In this document: one piece after another, positions 1-10,660 of the stretch | Layout of the letters: every line of letters begins with the position of its first letter | How positions within the stretch are numbered: position 1 is the first letter of the stretch | From: Bremia lactucae | Lineage: Eukaryota; Oomycota; Peronosporomycetes; Peronosporales; Peronosporaceae | Length of the DNA stretch: 64,000 nt | NCBI RefSeq assembly: GCF_004359215.1 | Contig: NC_090621.1 | Span: 2,886,109 to 2,950,108 of the forward strand | Reading direction: 5' to 3' | Program-made: the position numbers and the translations under genes | The notes under the pieces: generated by a model | Seen by the model: the letters and a program-made list of their open reading frames with translations, nothing else | Told to the model about the DNA's origin: nothing | Databases searched by the model: none

Positions 1-642
1 GACAGCGCGAAAGTCCTAAATCGACTGGAGAGTCGATCGTGAAGGTTCTCGCTCTGGTACCGCAAACACAGGTAGAGGCAGCTGAAGAGGAAACGCCTCA
101 AAATTCTGGGAGAATAAGTCCTCGCAAACCTGTAGTCAAAGGTATGGGCGCTTTAATCTACCTCACACAACAAACTTGTACCTTAGAACTAGTGTCGCCA
201 CGGAAGCGGTAATCCGTCTTCAGCACGTTTGCACTTGTTATTTAGGAAATCGTTTTTAGACTGATTTATGTGGATGTTTTACGAGTGAGTGCGCTGGCCT
301 CACTTGTGGTTCTGTCGCTAGCATGACTGCACAAGACTTCAGTGTGAATACCCAACCCATTGTGCAGTTAGATCCCGACGGCTGTGCACAAGCACAGGCA
401 GCGTCGAAGTTCGACCACTCGAATACGTTGAGTGGTACAAAACGTGGATGCTTCCTTGAAAAGCAACATCCAAGAAAGTTTAATACGCCCGTCTTTAAGA
501 GACAGTGCTCAAGTGCTAAATCGACTGGAGAGTCGATCGAAAGGATCTCGCTTTTGTAGCGCAACCACAGGTAGAGGTAGTTGAGAAGGATACGCCTCAA
601 AAATGCTATGAGAATAAGTCCCCGCAAATCACTGACCAAAGG
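1..642 (+). repeat. Direct repeat, period 500 bp, in family A gag-pol linker
   Basis: Positions 1-142 and 501-642 are similar in register with a spacing of exactly 500 bp; both carry the phrase CTAAATCGACTGGAGAGTCG and later GAGAATAAGTCC. The sequence is the poorly conserved linker between protease and reverse transcriptase of a family A gypsy element; an antisense-oriented equivalent lies near 57.6-57.9 kb. The first unit is cut by the window edge. A plausible origin is a local duplication or the fusion of two A copies in the linker. The peptide around 323-559 resembles the linker at 21.3-21.5 kb (-), sharing a DGCAxAQxA motif. Confidence 0.75.
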
Positions 643-1521
643 TTCTTAGTTATCTTTTGAAAAAAAGGCCAAAGAGAAAACTGAGACAATAATGTCTAAT
701 TAAACAACTGATCAAGTGTAGAGGCTTATACACTTGATCTAGTAGCGCCTCCGATGTCAACGCGGAGACAACTTAATTGCTGAAGCTTGATCCGAAATAA
801 TTTTTGCGTGATCTGCGTATTGGCAAGCTCAAGCAGATGTGCCTGCCTGTCACAGTCGACAACTATGTGGCCGATATTTGATCGGCAATAGCATCTCCTG
901 AGACCGGAAGGATTCTCAGTAGCTCATCGATGTACGAAGGTGTCTTCGATGTTAAGACTCGAATTGAACGTTATACGTCCTAATTATTGGAGCCTCTGAA
1001 GACAAACCCTTTGTATAAGGATTTCATAGAATTTAAGGATGTCTTTCCTGAATCAATATCGTACGATTTGTCTAATGATAAAGGCACTCGACACGAAATC
1101 GACCTAATGCCAGGTTCGAAATACTGTGTCATGAAGCGATGGCGTGAACAAGTAATAGCGATCGACAAATTCTTTGCCGAACGCTTAGCAGCAAACCATG
1201 TCAGGGAATCAACTTTTCCACATAGCTCTCCGATCTTCTATGTGCGTAAAGCAGCAGGAGGACGGCGGTTTGTGCATGCATTCAATAAATTGAGCGCTGC
1301 AACTATACCAGCTCAAACGCCGATGCCACGAAAAATCTTAGTCATTGATGGTATGTCACTGATTCCTATCTTTTCGTCAATGGATCTGATGGATGGATTC
1401 TATCAGATCGTCATGCGTATACAAGATATTTCCGCTTGCAGCAGTAAGCACCCCAAGCGGTATGCTATGGGAAAGAGCAGTCATGCCACAAGGACTCAAT
1501 GCCCCTGCGCCCGCGAATCGT

Positions 1522-2928
1522 TAGCGAGGGTACGCGTACCCTCCACGTCCGCACACGCAAAGGGCAAAAGCGGCACGTAATCCGCAATCTGCGGCGGTGT
1601 GTAACTTTTTGAAAAAACTCGCCGTGGTCAACTGCGAGTTTAATACGAAACTTCGGGGCAAGACGCTCGAGAAAGTGCAATCGTTCGTGAAAGACTGCGA
1701 CATCTCGCGGTTCATCGGCACAAATACGCACCCGCTCGGCGATTCCTAAAGCCTTGCAATGTTCATAGAATTGCTGCATAAACGATTCGACTTCGGCGAC
1801 GTCGTGGAGGTACCGCACCGTTTGATTCGTACAGTCTTGACACCGAATCCACCAGCCATCAATCACAAAAGGGTGAGGAGATTCAGAAGACGAAGACAAG
1901 GACTGATAATCTTCATGCGTTGCTCTCGTTTTACTGGTGCGTCGGCTATGGGAGAAACAAGTCCGGATCCCGAGGAAGAAGTACTAGGGCGCTCGCTTGA
2001 CAAAGTAGCCGGATCGGTCGTGGAAGGCGCTTGAATGTGCCTGGTCGTGAGTTTTGCTGGCGCGCTAAACCCTGCGCTTGCGTCTTGCCACACGGAGAAA
2101 AGGCCAAACACTCGATTTGTTGATCCACACGATGGTGAGCGCCAAGCTCTAGCAGTCGATATAAGTGTGTAAAGTCAATGGTTAGAGGAGTCTTACGAGT
2201 GGGATCATTATACACGTTTAAGATGGCGTGTTCGAATAAGGCCGAGGCGTTCTGCTTCTCCATGTAGCTATGCTGACCTGCCCATGGCATCTCCGTGACG
2301 ACAAGAGACAAGGACTTTTGGCCCATTTTTCAGCAAGCGGAACGAGGTACCGATCAATTAATTCAAAGTGGCGGTCGCTCCACAATGGCACCCGATGGCC
2401 ACGCGCTACAGCCCCTCCAATGCTGCCATAGACCTAGTCGAAAGCGCGAAGAAGTGGGCGTTGGAAGACGCACGGTTACCACGCGTATGGCAACGAAACT
2501 GGACCATATCAAGTGTTCGTTTTGAAACCCTGCGTCTTGCGTAAACACAGATAGAGGTAGCTCGTAGATCCCTGGATCTAAATCCTCTGCAATACGAGCC
2601 CGAATACACACGCGATGAGTTTTTCGGCCTCGTTACTCACGCCTGATCGGTCTAATGTCTCCATAACGCTATTTCCCTTCTCGTCCTCGACCGTTCCAAT
2701 CACAAATACTTCAACCTGTAGACGATGGAGCGGTACAAACCTCGTGTCCACGGCGACTGGTGCTCGATGTCCATGACCCGATGGCAACATCCAATTGCTT
2801 GTGTCAATGGTTACTAGAAACGGCACGTTCGACTGCAATCGCAATTGAACGCCTGTGATTTCATTACTTGCAGTGGGTAGTCGCACTCCTTCCGGAAGCT
2901 TTACACGCGCTGTTGACGATGCCCACCG
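1522..2928 (-). mobile_element. Unidentified insertion in A1 reverse transcriptase
   Basis: Foreign DNA sits between two adjacent RT motifs. Its minus strand has a series of broken open frames: about 2920-2578 (containing ITGVQLRLQSNVPFLVTIDT), 2611-2363, 2326-1946 and 1899-1465. These could be one decayed gene of about 400 codons in which frames change three times. I do not recognise the protein. No terminal inverted repeats were found; the left edge carries an 18-bp perfect palindrome at 1526-1543. Because its right border is known only by comparison with intact RT, the end is uncertain by about 25 bp. It could be a DNA transposon, a retrocopy or captured host sequence. Confidence 0.6.
1526..1543. 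repeat. 18-bp perfect palindrome at insertion edge
   Basis: GAGGGTACGCGTACCCTC equals its own reverse complement. It sits within a few bases of the left junction of the foreign segment in the A1 RT. It may be part of the inserted element's terminus or a repair product. Confidence 0.8.
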
Positions 2929-3336
2929 AGCTATTTTGATGACGTCTTCGTTCATAGCAGAGCCGTGAACGGAAAGTCGGATGTTGAAGTACATCGTACC
3001 CATGTCTGAAAGGTTCTTACACTTATGCGTAAGCATAAGTTGTATGGAAATATTAAGAAGTGTATATTAGCTACAAGTGAAATACCGCTTTTTGGGTGCA
3101 TCGTGGGTATACTCGATGTACGCCCGGATCCAGAAAGGATCAAGGCGATTATTTATTGGCCTGTGCCATTTGATGTAAAGCGACTATAAAAATTCCTCGG
3201 CAGAGCAGCGTACCTGTACAAGTACTAAAGCAGTTATGCCGAAATGACAGTACATCATTCTTCTTTGTTGAAGATATAGGTTATTTGATAAAGGAACGCT
3301 GATTGTCAGCGTTCATTTGAGGGTATTAAGCAAAGC

Positions 3337-3760
3337 TTGGTGCAATCGTTAATCCTGGCGATTGCAGACTTAAAAGACCATTTGCTGGGGTCTATGATTT
3401 GCAATCAGTGTCCATTAATGCAATTTGACACAGACAGTACAGAGCGCGTCGTCTGTTATCAATCGCGTCAGCTAAAACCAGCTCAACGCAACTACTCAGT
3501 ACATGACAAAGAACTTCTTGCCATAAATACACACTGACTAAGTTTAGGGTTTATCTCTTGGGAGATAGACCGTTCGTTTTATTACGGACGATGCATCTCT
3601 TCGCATGGCTGTAAGCAGTCCACATCTCTCGCACATAATGGCGAGATAGTTGTCTTTCTTGGCGGAGTAGAACTGCTCCGAGGAGTATAAATCAGGACGA
3701 TTTAATGTCGTCGCTGATGCCCTTTTGCCCCGGCTCGATTTTGCTGCCGGCTCGAATCAA
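3337..3760 (+). pseudogene. RNase H region of A1 pol
   Basis: The reading VVCYQSRQLKPAQRNYSVHD is followed by KELLAI, the hallmark RNase H-like stretch of gypsy pol, which normally removes RNA from the RNA:DNA hybrid. Downstream frames (3540-3760) keep fragments of the later RNase H region up to a remnant of the LSR-D connection before integrase. Several frameshifts are present. The better preserved homologue on the minus strand is at 55885-56420. Confidence 0.85.
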
Positions 3761-4019
3761 CAGTGAGCACAAGGTCACTGTTGCAACAATAAGTGTTTCG
3801 TCGTCGACATTACTCAACGACGTTGAAAGGGCTTATTAAGAAGATAAGGTTCATAAAGGGTTGATAGATAACCTTTGAGATTTTTCTTAACAATATTTAA
3901 AGGATTGCCGAAACTGTATAGAACCCCAACAGATCGATACACAACACGCAACAGGCTACTATATTCATTCCAAAGGCATTGCTGGTGACACACCTCGTGT
4001 CGTCATTTTACCCATAATG

Positions 4020-4660
4020 GTTTGCGTTGATGCATTATGTATGAGTGCCACGGTGTACCAATAACTGGTTGCGTGGACGTGAGAAGAGCTATATCACGAT
4101 TAGTCGCGACTTATACTGGCGTGGCCTGTATAAGTTCGTCCGCAAGTACATGCGTCTTGCGAATTTTAGTAATGGGTGAAGCCCAGTGATTCATTCCGTG
4201 CTTTATTACATCTCTGCCCTGTTCGGGAAAAGCCGTGGCAGTCTGTATCTATGGACTTCATCTACGAATTTCCCGACGACGAACATAAGAATACTGGTAT
4301 TCTTGAATTTGTTGATCGCTTCAGCAAAATGTTACATCTTGCTGCAATACCGGAGTCGATCACAGACAAAGGCTATGATCGTGTCTTTATTGACACATAA
4401 TTTCGGCTCCATGGGACACCTCGCAAACTGGTCTCACATTGAGACCCAAAATCCCGGCGGAATTTTGTAAAACTCTGTTCAAATCACTTGGAAATCAATT
4501 AAAAGTACCAACTTTTGATCATCCTGAAACAGATGGTCAGACACAGCGGGCAAACCGTATTCTCGAAGAGATACTTCGCGGATACGTCCACTCTCTTGAG
4601 AGCTGGAGCGAGTTCCTGTCGATAGTAGATTTGCCATCAACAATTTAGTGCATGCTTCTT
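4020..4660 (+). pseudogene. Integrase of A1 pol, degenerate
   Basis: The zinc-binding region is recognisable around 4080-4150 (GREKSYITISRDLYW, then YKFVRKYM). The catalytic core follows: 4230-4340 reads KPWQSVSMDFIYEFPDDE and FVDRFSKMLHLAAIPESITD, and 4500-4600 reads DHPETDGQTQRANRILEEIL, which carries the final catalytic Glu region of the D,D35E enzyme. In intact elements this integrates cDNA into chromatin. Frame changes between about 4400 and 4440 break it. Confidence 0.9.
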
Positions 4661-5229
4661 CAATGCATAAACCATTTTTGCGAATGCCTACGTATACGAC
4701 CTTATTTTAGAGTGACTCTTATACAAACGGAGCTTGATTGACCAAAGAACCTTCTAGATCTTTCTTATCACACATTTGCACTAAAATCAATGCAAACGAT
4801 GCCAAAGTTGATGTAACTAATAATGAGGTGGACAAACTCAGTCATAACAATAATGCTATTTCTGACTTTGACAGCAATGCTGAATGACTGAGCATCGAAA
4901 CCAATATTAAGAATGAGAACGACAATTCTCTTAATAACAACGAATTCAATATTTCCGCAGTGCGAGCCGGTCGCACTGAAAACAAAAAAAAGTCAGCACG
5001 TGATTTCCTGTTTGCTAGAGAAGCAGATGTCCGTTTCGTACATGATTCCATCTCTGATGCGGTGAGCTGATAGAAACGGAACTCTGACAAAAATGAAGAG
5101 CAGACATACTTTCATTTAAGATTAATGACCTAATCCTACTGTCTACGGTAACGCTACCAAAGCACTAGTGAAGAATGTAGGCAGTAATATATTACTGCCC
5201 AGGTTAATCGGCCCGTTTCGTTAACTACA

Positions 5230-5830
5230 TCGCCAATACAATGCGTACACGATCCAGCTGCCTCGTATAATGCGTACGCATCCTACGTTTTATGTTGGGC
5301 ATCTCCGCCCGAACCATCAGTACGAGGCTTCTTCCGATTCCGGATTACAGCGGAACAGTCAAGGACATCCGCCAAAGCCTGATAGCTCCAAGCCAAAGAC
5401 CTATTGTCATGGAACAAAGTCTCATACACTTAGCTGTCAACAGCTCATTTTGAAGAGACTGATTGGTCTTTTCACTCGCTCGTTGATCTGTCGCTATCTG
5501 CGCATAACTTTTCAACCGGCCACGAGACACATTATCGACCGTCACCGCTAACTCGCAGCGATGGGGTCGCTCGTGTTCAAGATCCTCACTTCAATAATTA
5601 AAGGTGTGATTCAAATCACGATATTGATTCGGACACGACAAACAAGGCAAATCCAATCTTTTCTACCCCTCCACATTCATTGATGGATTAAGATGGTGAG
5701 AAGTGCTCTCTTGTTGAAATTTTCTTAAACCACCGTAAGACAAAGGGGTTCGAACGAGTTATCTCGTTTATTGGCCAGGGTATCTACCCTCGCATGATAG
5801 TTGCGAACCTCGTCTTAACTAACATTGGAC
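5230..5830 (+). pseudogene. C-terminal tail and chromodomain remnant of A1 pol
   Basis: RTHPTFYVGHLRPNHQYEAS at 5271-5330 is the conserved end of the integrase C-terminal domain. After a variable linker, 5705-5748 reads SLVEIFLNHRKTKG, matching the first strand of the chromodomain that such elements use to target histone marks; the C copy at 16957-17238 has the domain more completely. The rest of the domain is lost to frameshifts. This stretch is overlapped on the opposite strand by the antisense ORF. Confidence 0.7.
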
Positions 5831-6930
5831 GATCCGGGTCTTGTCTTGCGGTACGACGAGACCTATCCTCCTCGGCAGAGGTCCATCGGAAAACAAGCGC
5901 TTCCTGCAGTTCTTAATCCTTTGACGCATCTCGTAAGAGATGAGATTCCTCTAATGGGGTCTTTGAGTGCATGACCACCACCCTTAAAACAGCATGGGCA
6001 AGAGTCTACCCACGAGAGGCTAGGAAAACCTACCTCTCAAGACAAACTGTGCAACTTTTAGCGTGCACCGACTAGGGTCCGTTTCTCGAACCGTTCACGG
6101 AAAGCATTTTGCTTTCAAGCCAGACCTCATGGCCTATGTTCTGTCTATTTTGTACAAAATCTGTCCAAGCTTGGAACAAAGGTTTGAAATCCTTTGCCCG
6201 CTTGGAAGAGTGCCGCCGATGACGGAAACAGGCATCGATGAAGAATTCCGTCTCATCCACACCAGGCTTGTGAAGCGTGGATCAGTCGATGAGCGGAATA
6301 TAATATCGATCGTTGGTCACACCAGATCATTGAATTAGGTGACCCTTAGAAAGCAACGAATGACTCTTTTCAGGAGCAAATCGCAACCTATAGCAATACC
6401 TCTCCTTTTGGCTCATATTTACGTTAATGTTAACTGGGCCTATGAGGGATCCCAAGAATGACTCCTTTCATGGTGATGCGAACTAGCACCACCATTGCAG
6501 CACTCTTTTCATCATTGCCACTTAGTTCCTGGTGACGCATACGATCGTCACCAGAGTGATCATTGCCCACAGAGTCGTCTGATGATAACTGCTCACCAAA
6601 TGGGTCCGGCAAGTCGAACAACCTCGTCATCACCTCTCAAGTCGTCACGTTAGAACTTAAAGGTTTAATGGACTCGGACCCAGGTGATTCGGCGGCCTTT
6701 ACAGCAAATACTGAGTCGGGAGATACCGGTGACTTGGTCCAGTCACCTGCAATATCAACAAGAGATGACATAATTAAGTCATCTCCAATGGACGTAGGAT
6801 GTGGCTATTCCTTCGCAGTAGACGCACTAGCGTCTACTGAAAAATTTGGATTACTAAAAGCTGCATTGATCGGCGCAGCTGCCAGCTTTGCGGCCTCACT
6901 GGCCACGCGGACAGACTTATTATTCGCCAT
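5345..6930 (-). CDS. Antisense ORF of family A, copy i (broken)
   Basis: Reading on the minus strand from an ATG at 6930 gives a start MANNKSVRVASEAAKLAAAP, nearly the same as the start of copy ii at 23535. It then runs through an acidic/Ser-rich part and a basic region to a predicted helical, Gln/Asn-rich tail (LRSYAQ-like, around 5545-5345). Several stops and frameshifts interrupt it. It lies between the pol end and the 3' LTR and runs opposite to pol, overlapping the chromodomain region. I do not recognise a domain; a gag-like or nucleic-acid-binding role is possible but not shown. Homologues: 19681-21060, 23535-23937 and 52985-54430. Confidence 0.55.
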
Positions 6931-7065
6931 GTTGGTTTCGCTTAAAATCAACCAATGCAAATAAACTTGGTATTCTGATCAAAAGCCAATTATGCAAAAA
7001 TCCAGAGAGAAACAAAAAATTCGTGCCTGTCACCCTACTCATCAGATACGTCGCAACTGTTTGTT

Positions 7066-7076
7066 AAGGAGAGTGA
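7066..7076 (+). other. Polypurine tract of A1
   Basis: AAGGAGAGTGA lies directly before the LTR start TGTAACAGGG. In LTR elements such a purine run primes plus-strand DNA synthesis. Its presence proves that the LTR at 7077 is the 3' LTR of the plus-oriented element to the left. A closely similar AAGGAGGGATGA precedes the B LTR at 18250. Confidence 0.75.
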
Positions 7077-7755
7077 TGTAACAGGGTGTTGCGTTACATA
7101 AGTACAATTTTTTAAAAGAGGAATAGTACGTATTATTTCCTTTAGGAGGAATAATAACTATAAATTTCTTTGCGAGGAAATAAAAGAAGTACAACATTAT
7201 TATCTATATTAACGTTAGCTTCAATAATTCCAATATCAAGAGATCTGGTAATATTGATGCAATAAGACATTCCCTCTATTGATCGGTTGATATTAGTCTA
7301 ATCAACCCCGCCAATCATTATAAGACATATTTGTGTGGTGTGCAAGGAGGCTCATTTTTAGTAAGTTATTAATAGAATAATTTCAATAGTAGGTATTAAG
7401 TCGTTCGGTAGAAACTTGATATATTGGTACAATTTTAATTTTTCTCTATTCTAATGCCTTACTCTAGACCTATGAAGCATAAGACCCTCGGCTTCACAAG
7501 TAACCCTCTCTGTACCTTTGTGTACATGAAGGTTTGAGGTACCTCACCTTCACTGTAATCAGTGTAAGGTTAACTAGTACTGATTAGTACTCGTAAAAGG
7601 TGCCCCGTAACATTTTGTCCCTACACTAGCCTTCTTAGCTTAAAAACTAAAAACTTTTATCTGCACGTCGTCTACGTGAAGTACTCGGAGACACCGCACC
7701 TTCACTATTATCAGTAGGACTAAAAAATTACTAGCGAAAAGTGGCTCATAAAACC
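7077..7755 (+). repeat. Family A LTR with a duplicated tail
   Basis: The LTR runs from TGTAACAGGGTG (7077) to GTGCCCCGTAACA (7612), 536 bp, with the short inverted ends typical of LTRs. Immediately after it, 7613-7755 repeats a diverged form of the last 130 bp, including a CACCTTCACT phrase, and ends at GTGGCTCATAAA. gag-like sequence of a second element begins straight after this. The LTR is thus shared between an element on the left and gag on the right, as expected after recombination between tandem elements. The same nested tail is present in inverted orientation at 22722-22860. Confidence 0.8.
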
Positions 7756-7865
7756 TGGAAGCTTTTTGTGGCTTCGTTTAACGGCCAACCCTTGTCGGAT
7801 TAACAAGAGAAGGGCTAGTACTCCCTCATGAAGGCTTCCACACTACGCGTGAGAGTTTTGTACAC

Positions 7866-8985
7866 TAAAGTGACCTCGAATCGAAAGCAGTCAGTCGTAT
7901 GAGCTCTGTTATAGGAGTGCAGACCTTAAGCGTCGTGTTGCTTTATTTACAATGACGATTAAATCAGGTATAGCCGTGTTCTTACCACTTGGACTCGACG
8001 GAGTACAGAAAAGTGTAAGCTTTCCTCTCCAGCAAAGTTACAACAGACAGAGGTGTTAAGTCAACAGATTGCTCAACAGTCAAAACTGTTGAGACTTCAG
8101 CATTTACATGCTGCTATAGGGCTGACGCATTCGCGTCGATCTGAAAGTTTTACGATTAAAATCTTTAAGTTTTACGGCAGTTGAAGGCGACTCGCCTCTA
8201 TCACGGCTCGTCGAATTAGTCGATGGCATTGAAGCATGCCGCATCGACAACGATGCGACGAAAGTGGAGTTTGGCATGTCCAACGTTGACAGGCGTGCCG
8301 AATCTTAAGCGTATTGCTCAAGCTTTACGATTCATATATGTTTGGGTCGTATGGGATCGTTAAGATCCGGCTCAGGCATATATATTGAGCCGCCAGGTGC
8401 CTAAAAGCTTAAAGATTGGGATCAGAGTAAGCTTGACCTTCACACTTATGCCCAACATACACGATACCTGGTGAGTTGAATTGTAAGTCATTTGATTGGT
8501 GAAAAACCCAGGTTACTGTGTTCATCAATGGTGTTGCGAAAGATCCCGTAAATACCTACCGGTTACGTTTAGAGCTAAAGACGCTAAACTAAGCAGTTGT
8601 TATAGCGGAACAGGAGGACTACCGCCTGAAAATGGCTTTGCCATCTCGAAATATTTTCGTGTTTTGAGACGAAAAATAGCTAAGTGCCCAGAACTCATCA
8701 TCCACTCGTATCTAAAGAGCTAGAAACCTCGCTCTTCAAGTTACAAAAGATTGCAAAAATGCAAACGTTGTGAACAGACGGGCCGCTATGCTTCGAGTGT
8801 AGTTCCCTGTGACCAAAATCAAGAAGGACTGAGCGACGCAATGACCTTTTGCGAAGAATAGCGGACCGACGCTTTTGCGAGAAAACGGCGAGGTCGATCG
8901 TCAAAAAACCGGTAGTGGTCACTTGGTTAGGAGCGCTCTACTGATCAAGCAACGTCAAGAGTATTCGCGGGATTTTCAGACAAAG
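7866..8985 (+). pseudogene. Gag of a second family A element
   Basis: Low-quality plus-strand reading homologous to gag on the minus strand at 58.9-59.6 kb. It carries Gln-rich segments (QQSYNRQ at about 8030), then LSRLVELVDGIEACRIDNDA (8195-8260) and KVEFGMSNVD, and a degenerate CCHC zinc knuckle (CKRCEQTGRY) near 8760. Gag forms the particle shell, and the knuckle binds element RNA. Many stops. It lies directly after the shared LTR and is the plus-strand arm of an inverted pair with 21690-22600. Confidence 0.8.
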
Positions 8986-9151
8986 GTTGCTACTAGCACA
9001 TAAACATGGTGTGAGACCTCTCTTGATGGTGAGGTTGCTACGAATGAGCGGTGCGGAAACAAGTCGCTATACACTGTTCAATATTTATATATTATGTCAG
9101 TTGATAAAAAAATCGTTAGGTAGAACTTACATAAATTACTATAATTCAATC
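8986..9151 (+). other. Gag-protease linker fragment and junction
   Basis: The first 70 bases (GTTGCTACTAGCACA phrase) match, in reverse complement, sequence near 21690-21760 and mark the end of the inverted-repeat homology. The remainder is AT-rich without a recognised motif and ends at the next LTR start. Confidence 0.5.
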
Positions 9152-9491
9152 TGTAACGGAGTGTACCGTTGCATGAGTGCTATAGCCATTGAAAGAAAAG
9201 AAATAACGAAGTACAAAATATTACTTTTATTAAATTGTCTTAAATAGCTCCAGTATTCCCTATAATAAGCTCAGTATTAGATGTAAGACTGTTACGTAAA
9301 AAAACTAAATATACTATAAATACTTTTACTTTTCTTCTATTGAAAAGCCTTAGTCTAGACTTTTGAAGCTAAAGCCCTTTCGCTTCATAAGAGACCTTCC
9401 TCTGTACAAGTATCAAGGCGCCTTACCTTCACTGTAATCAGTGTAAGGTGAACCAATACTGATCAGAACTAGTGAAAGGTGCCCCGTTACA
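9152..9491 (+). repeat. Family A LTR, internally deleted
   Basis: Starts TGTAACGGAGTGTACCG and ends GTGCCCCGTTACA at 9491, about 340 bp instead of about 535, so an internal deletion of about 200 bp is likely. The end is followed by CCTGGTAGTACTTTGT, which resembles the putative primer site after other LTRs in the window. It has the same orientation as the LTR at 7077. Confidence 0.8.
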
Positions 9492-9905
9492 CCTGGTAGT
9501 ACTTTGTTGTCCGTTCAACGACCCACGCACGTTTCATTCAACCTTACCATGTTGGATAAAGAAGGAGGGAGCTTTTAAACCCCTTAAAAAGGCTACCACA
9601 CTGGGCGTGAAGAGTTTACTCATTTGAATGACCTTGTATGGCGTGCTATTGAACGAATGAGTTCGGTCGTAGGCGGGCAAGCCGTTGGCACCATATGTAC
9701 ACTTTGGGAAGAGATGGACAGCATGCGGCCATAGCCGAGTCCATAAGACACGGACTCGACGCGGCCCGAAAGAAAGTAGCCTTGCTTCATTAGCAGGGCT
9801 CTCAACAATTGGAATTATTGAGACAACAGCACGCAAATGCTGATGATGGGCCGATGCTTCCGCGTCGAGCCGAAAACTAAAAAATAGAAGTGTTTAAGTT
9901 TAAGG
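9492..9905 (+). pseudogene. Short gag start of family A
   Basis: After the LTR and primer-site-like sequence comes the 5' untranslated region and a gag start region. It has a TTTGAATGACC phrase equivalent to the gag start at 59633 (-), followed by a Gln-rich helix (9790-9840). It is truncated at about 9905, where a piece of LTR A begins. A closely similar copy is on the minus strand at 52200-52550. Confidence 0.7.
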
Positions 9906-10118
9906 CGCGTCTATCGGCGATTGGCGGAGTTGATTACACTTAAATCAACCATTTAAGAGAACTGTTGTCTTGTTGCTACAATATTACCGTATACGGTATT
10001 ATTGAAATGTTAAGTTAAATTTTAAATGATAATTATTTCTACTCCTTCATGTATTTTGTCTTGAAATAACATTTGTGAACACAAGACCCCTTTACATGGG
10101 AATGTGAAGGAAGCTCCT
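9906..10118 (+). repeat. Fragment of family A LTR
   Basis: Begins GGCGATTGGCGGAGTTGATT, which matches the centre of LTR A (compare GATTGGCGAGGTTGATTAAG near 60065). It runs for about 200 bp of AT-rich sequence up to the D LTR. It is a leftover of a disrupted LTR. Confidence 0.55.
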
Positions 10119-10599
10119 TGTAATGGGGCACACATTGGTTGGAGAACGTTGTTGATATATATGTACTTTCTTGGTAAACAACGCTTTTAACCTATTCTAA
10201 AATAGTCAATTACTTAAATCCCATTAATTATGGGTAACAGATATGGTCGGCGCCAAGTATAAATCTGGCGGCCGAAATCTATTTTGAAATTAGTTTGGGT
10301 AAGGTTCAGATTAAATAATTAAATAAGGTGCAGTTCCCCTTTTGACCTAAAAGCTTTAAGTGCCTTCCTGAGGCTTGCGCATTGATCTGTATGAGATAGA
10401 AGCCTTTTAAGGTATATATTTTTGTGCACTAGTTGCTACTTGATTATACGAACCCCGGAATCCCTTGAACTAGGATTGATTTAGCTTTTGTAGCTTGTAC
10501 GACTCCTGGAGTTGTAAAACCCATTATTTCTGTACAGGTAATAGACTCTCTGAGTCTAAGATTCTTCATCTGACTTTAGGAGCGAGGTAGCTCCGCTAC
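10119..10599 (+). repeat. 5' LTR of gypsy element D
   Basis: Runs from TGTAATGGGGCACACATTGG to GTAGCTCCGCTACA, about 481 bp, with TG...CA ends. The distal 290 bp recur at 14225-14513 (shared CTTAAGTGCCTTCCT-like phrases, GAGTTGTAAAACCCATTATT and AGCGAGGTAGCTCCGCTACA). A primer-site-like CCTGGAAGCACTCGCAGTC follows. Confidence 0.8.
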
Positions 10600-10620
10600 A
10601 CCTGGAAGCACTCGCAGTCA
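10600..10620 (+). other. Putative primer-binding site of element D
   Basis: TGGAAGCACTCGCAGT begins two bases after the LTR end. After the A LTRs the equivalent is TGGTAGTACTTTG and after the B LTR TGGTAGCACTTG. The shared TGGWAGYACT core suggests related tRNA primers, which I cannot name. Confidence 0.45.
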
Positions 10621-10660
10621 ATCTACGCCTGAGTCTTTATAGGACTAAGCCACCACTGAA

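Larger units (their letters stand above)
987..3240 (+). pseudogene. Reverse transcriptase of A1, split by an insertion
   Basis: The N-terminal half (987-about 1521) reads through HEIDLMPGSKYCV, the VRKAAGGRRFVHAFNKL template-grip region and SSMDLMDGFYQI, which carries the first catalytic Asp. It reaches the degenerate PQGLNAPA motif and stops. The reading resumes around 2929 with YFDDVFVHS (YxDD motif at 2932-2943), so about 1.4 kb of foreign DNA separates the catalytic motifs. The distal part (3060-3240) has further stops. In the family this enzyme copies element RNA into cDNA within the virus-like particle; this copy cannot do so. Confidence 0.92.
1..5830 (+). mobile_element. Ty3/gypsy family A element, copy A1, degenerate pol
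   Basis: Sense-strand remains of one gypsy polyprotein in the usual order: linker, reverse transcriptase (987-1521 and from about 2929), RNase H (3337-3760), integrase zinc-binding and core (4020-4660), C-terminal tail (5270-5340) and a chromodomain remnant (5705-5748). All domains are broken by stops and frameshifts, so no functional polyprotein is encoded. An antisense ORF, a polypurine tract and a family A LTR (7077) follow, which fixes the orientation. gag and the 5' LTR lie outside the window. Family assignment rests on motif order and on similarity with the copy at 54.4-60.4 kb. Confidence 0.9.

Noticed and set aside
256..639. Minus-strand ORF of 127 codons at 256-639
   Set aside because: It is the complement of the family A linker, whose sense strand shows similarity with other copies.
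6563..6964. Plus-strand 133-codon ORF at 6563-6964
   Set aside because: The minus strand carries the ATG and motifs conserved with 23535-23813; the plus reading is likely its shadow.
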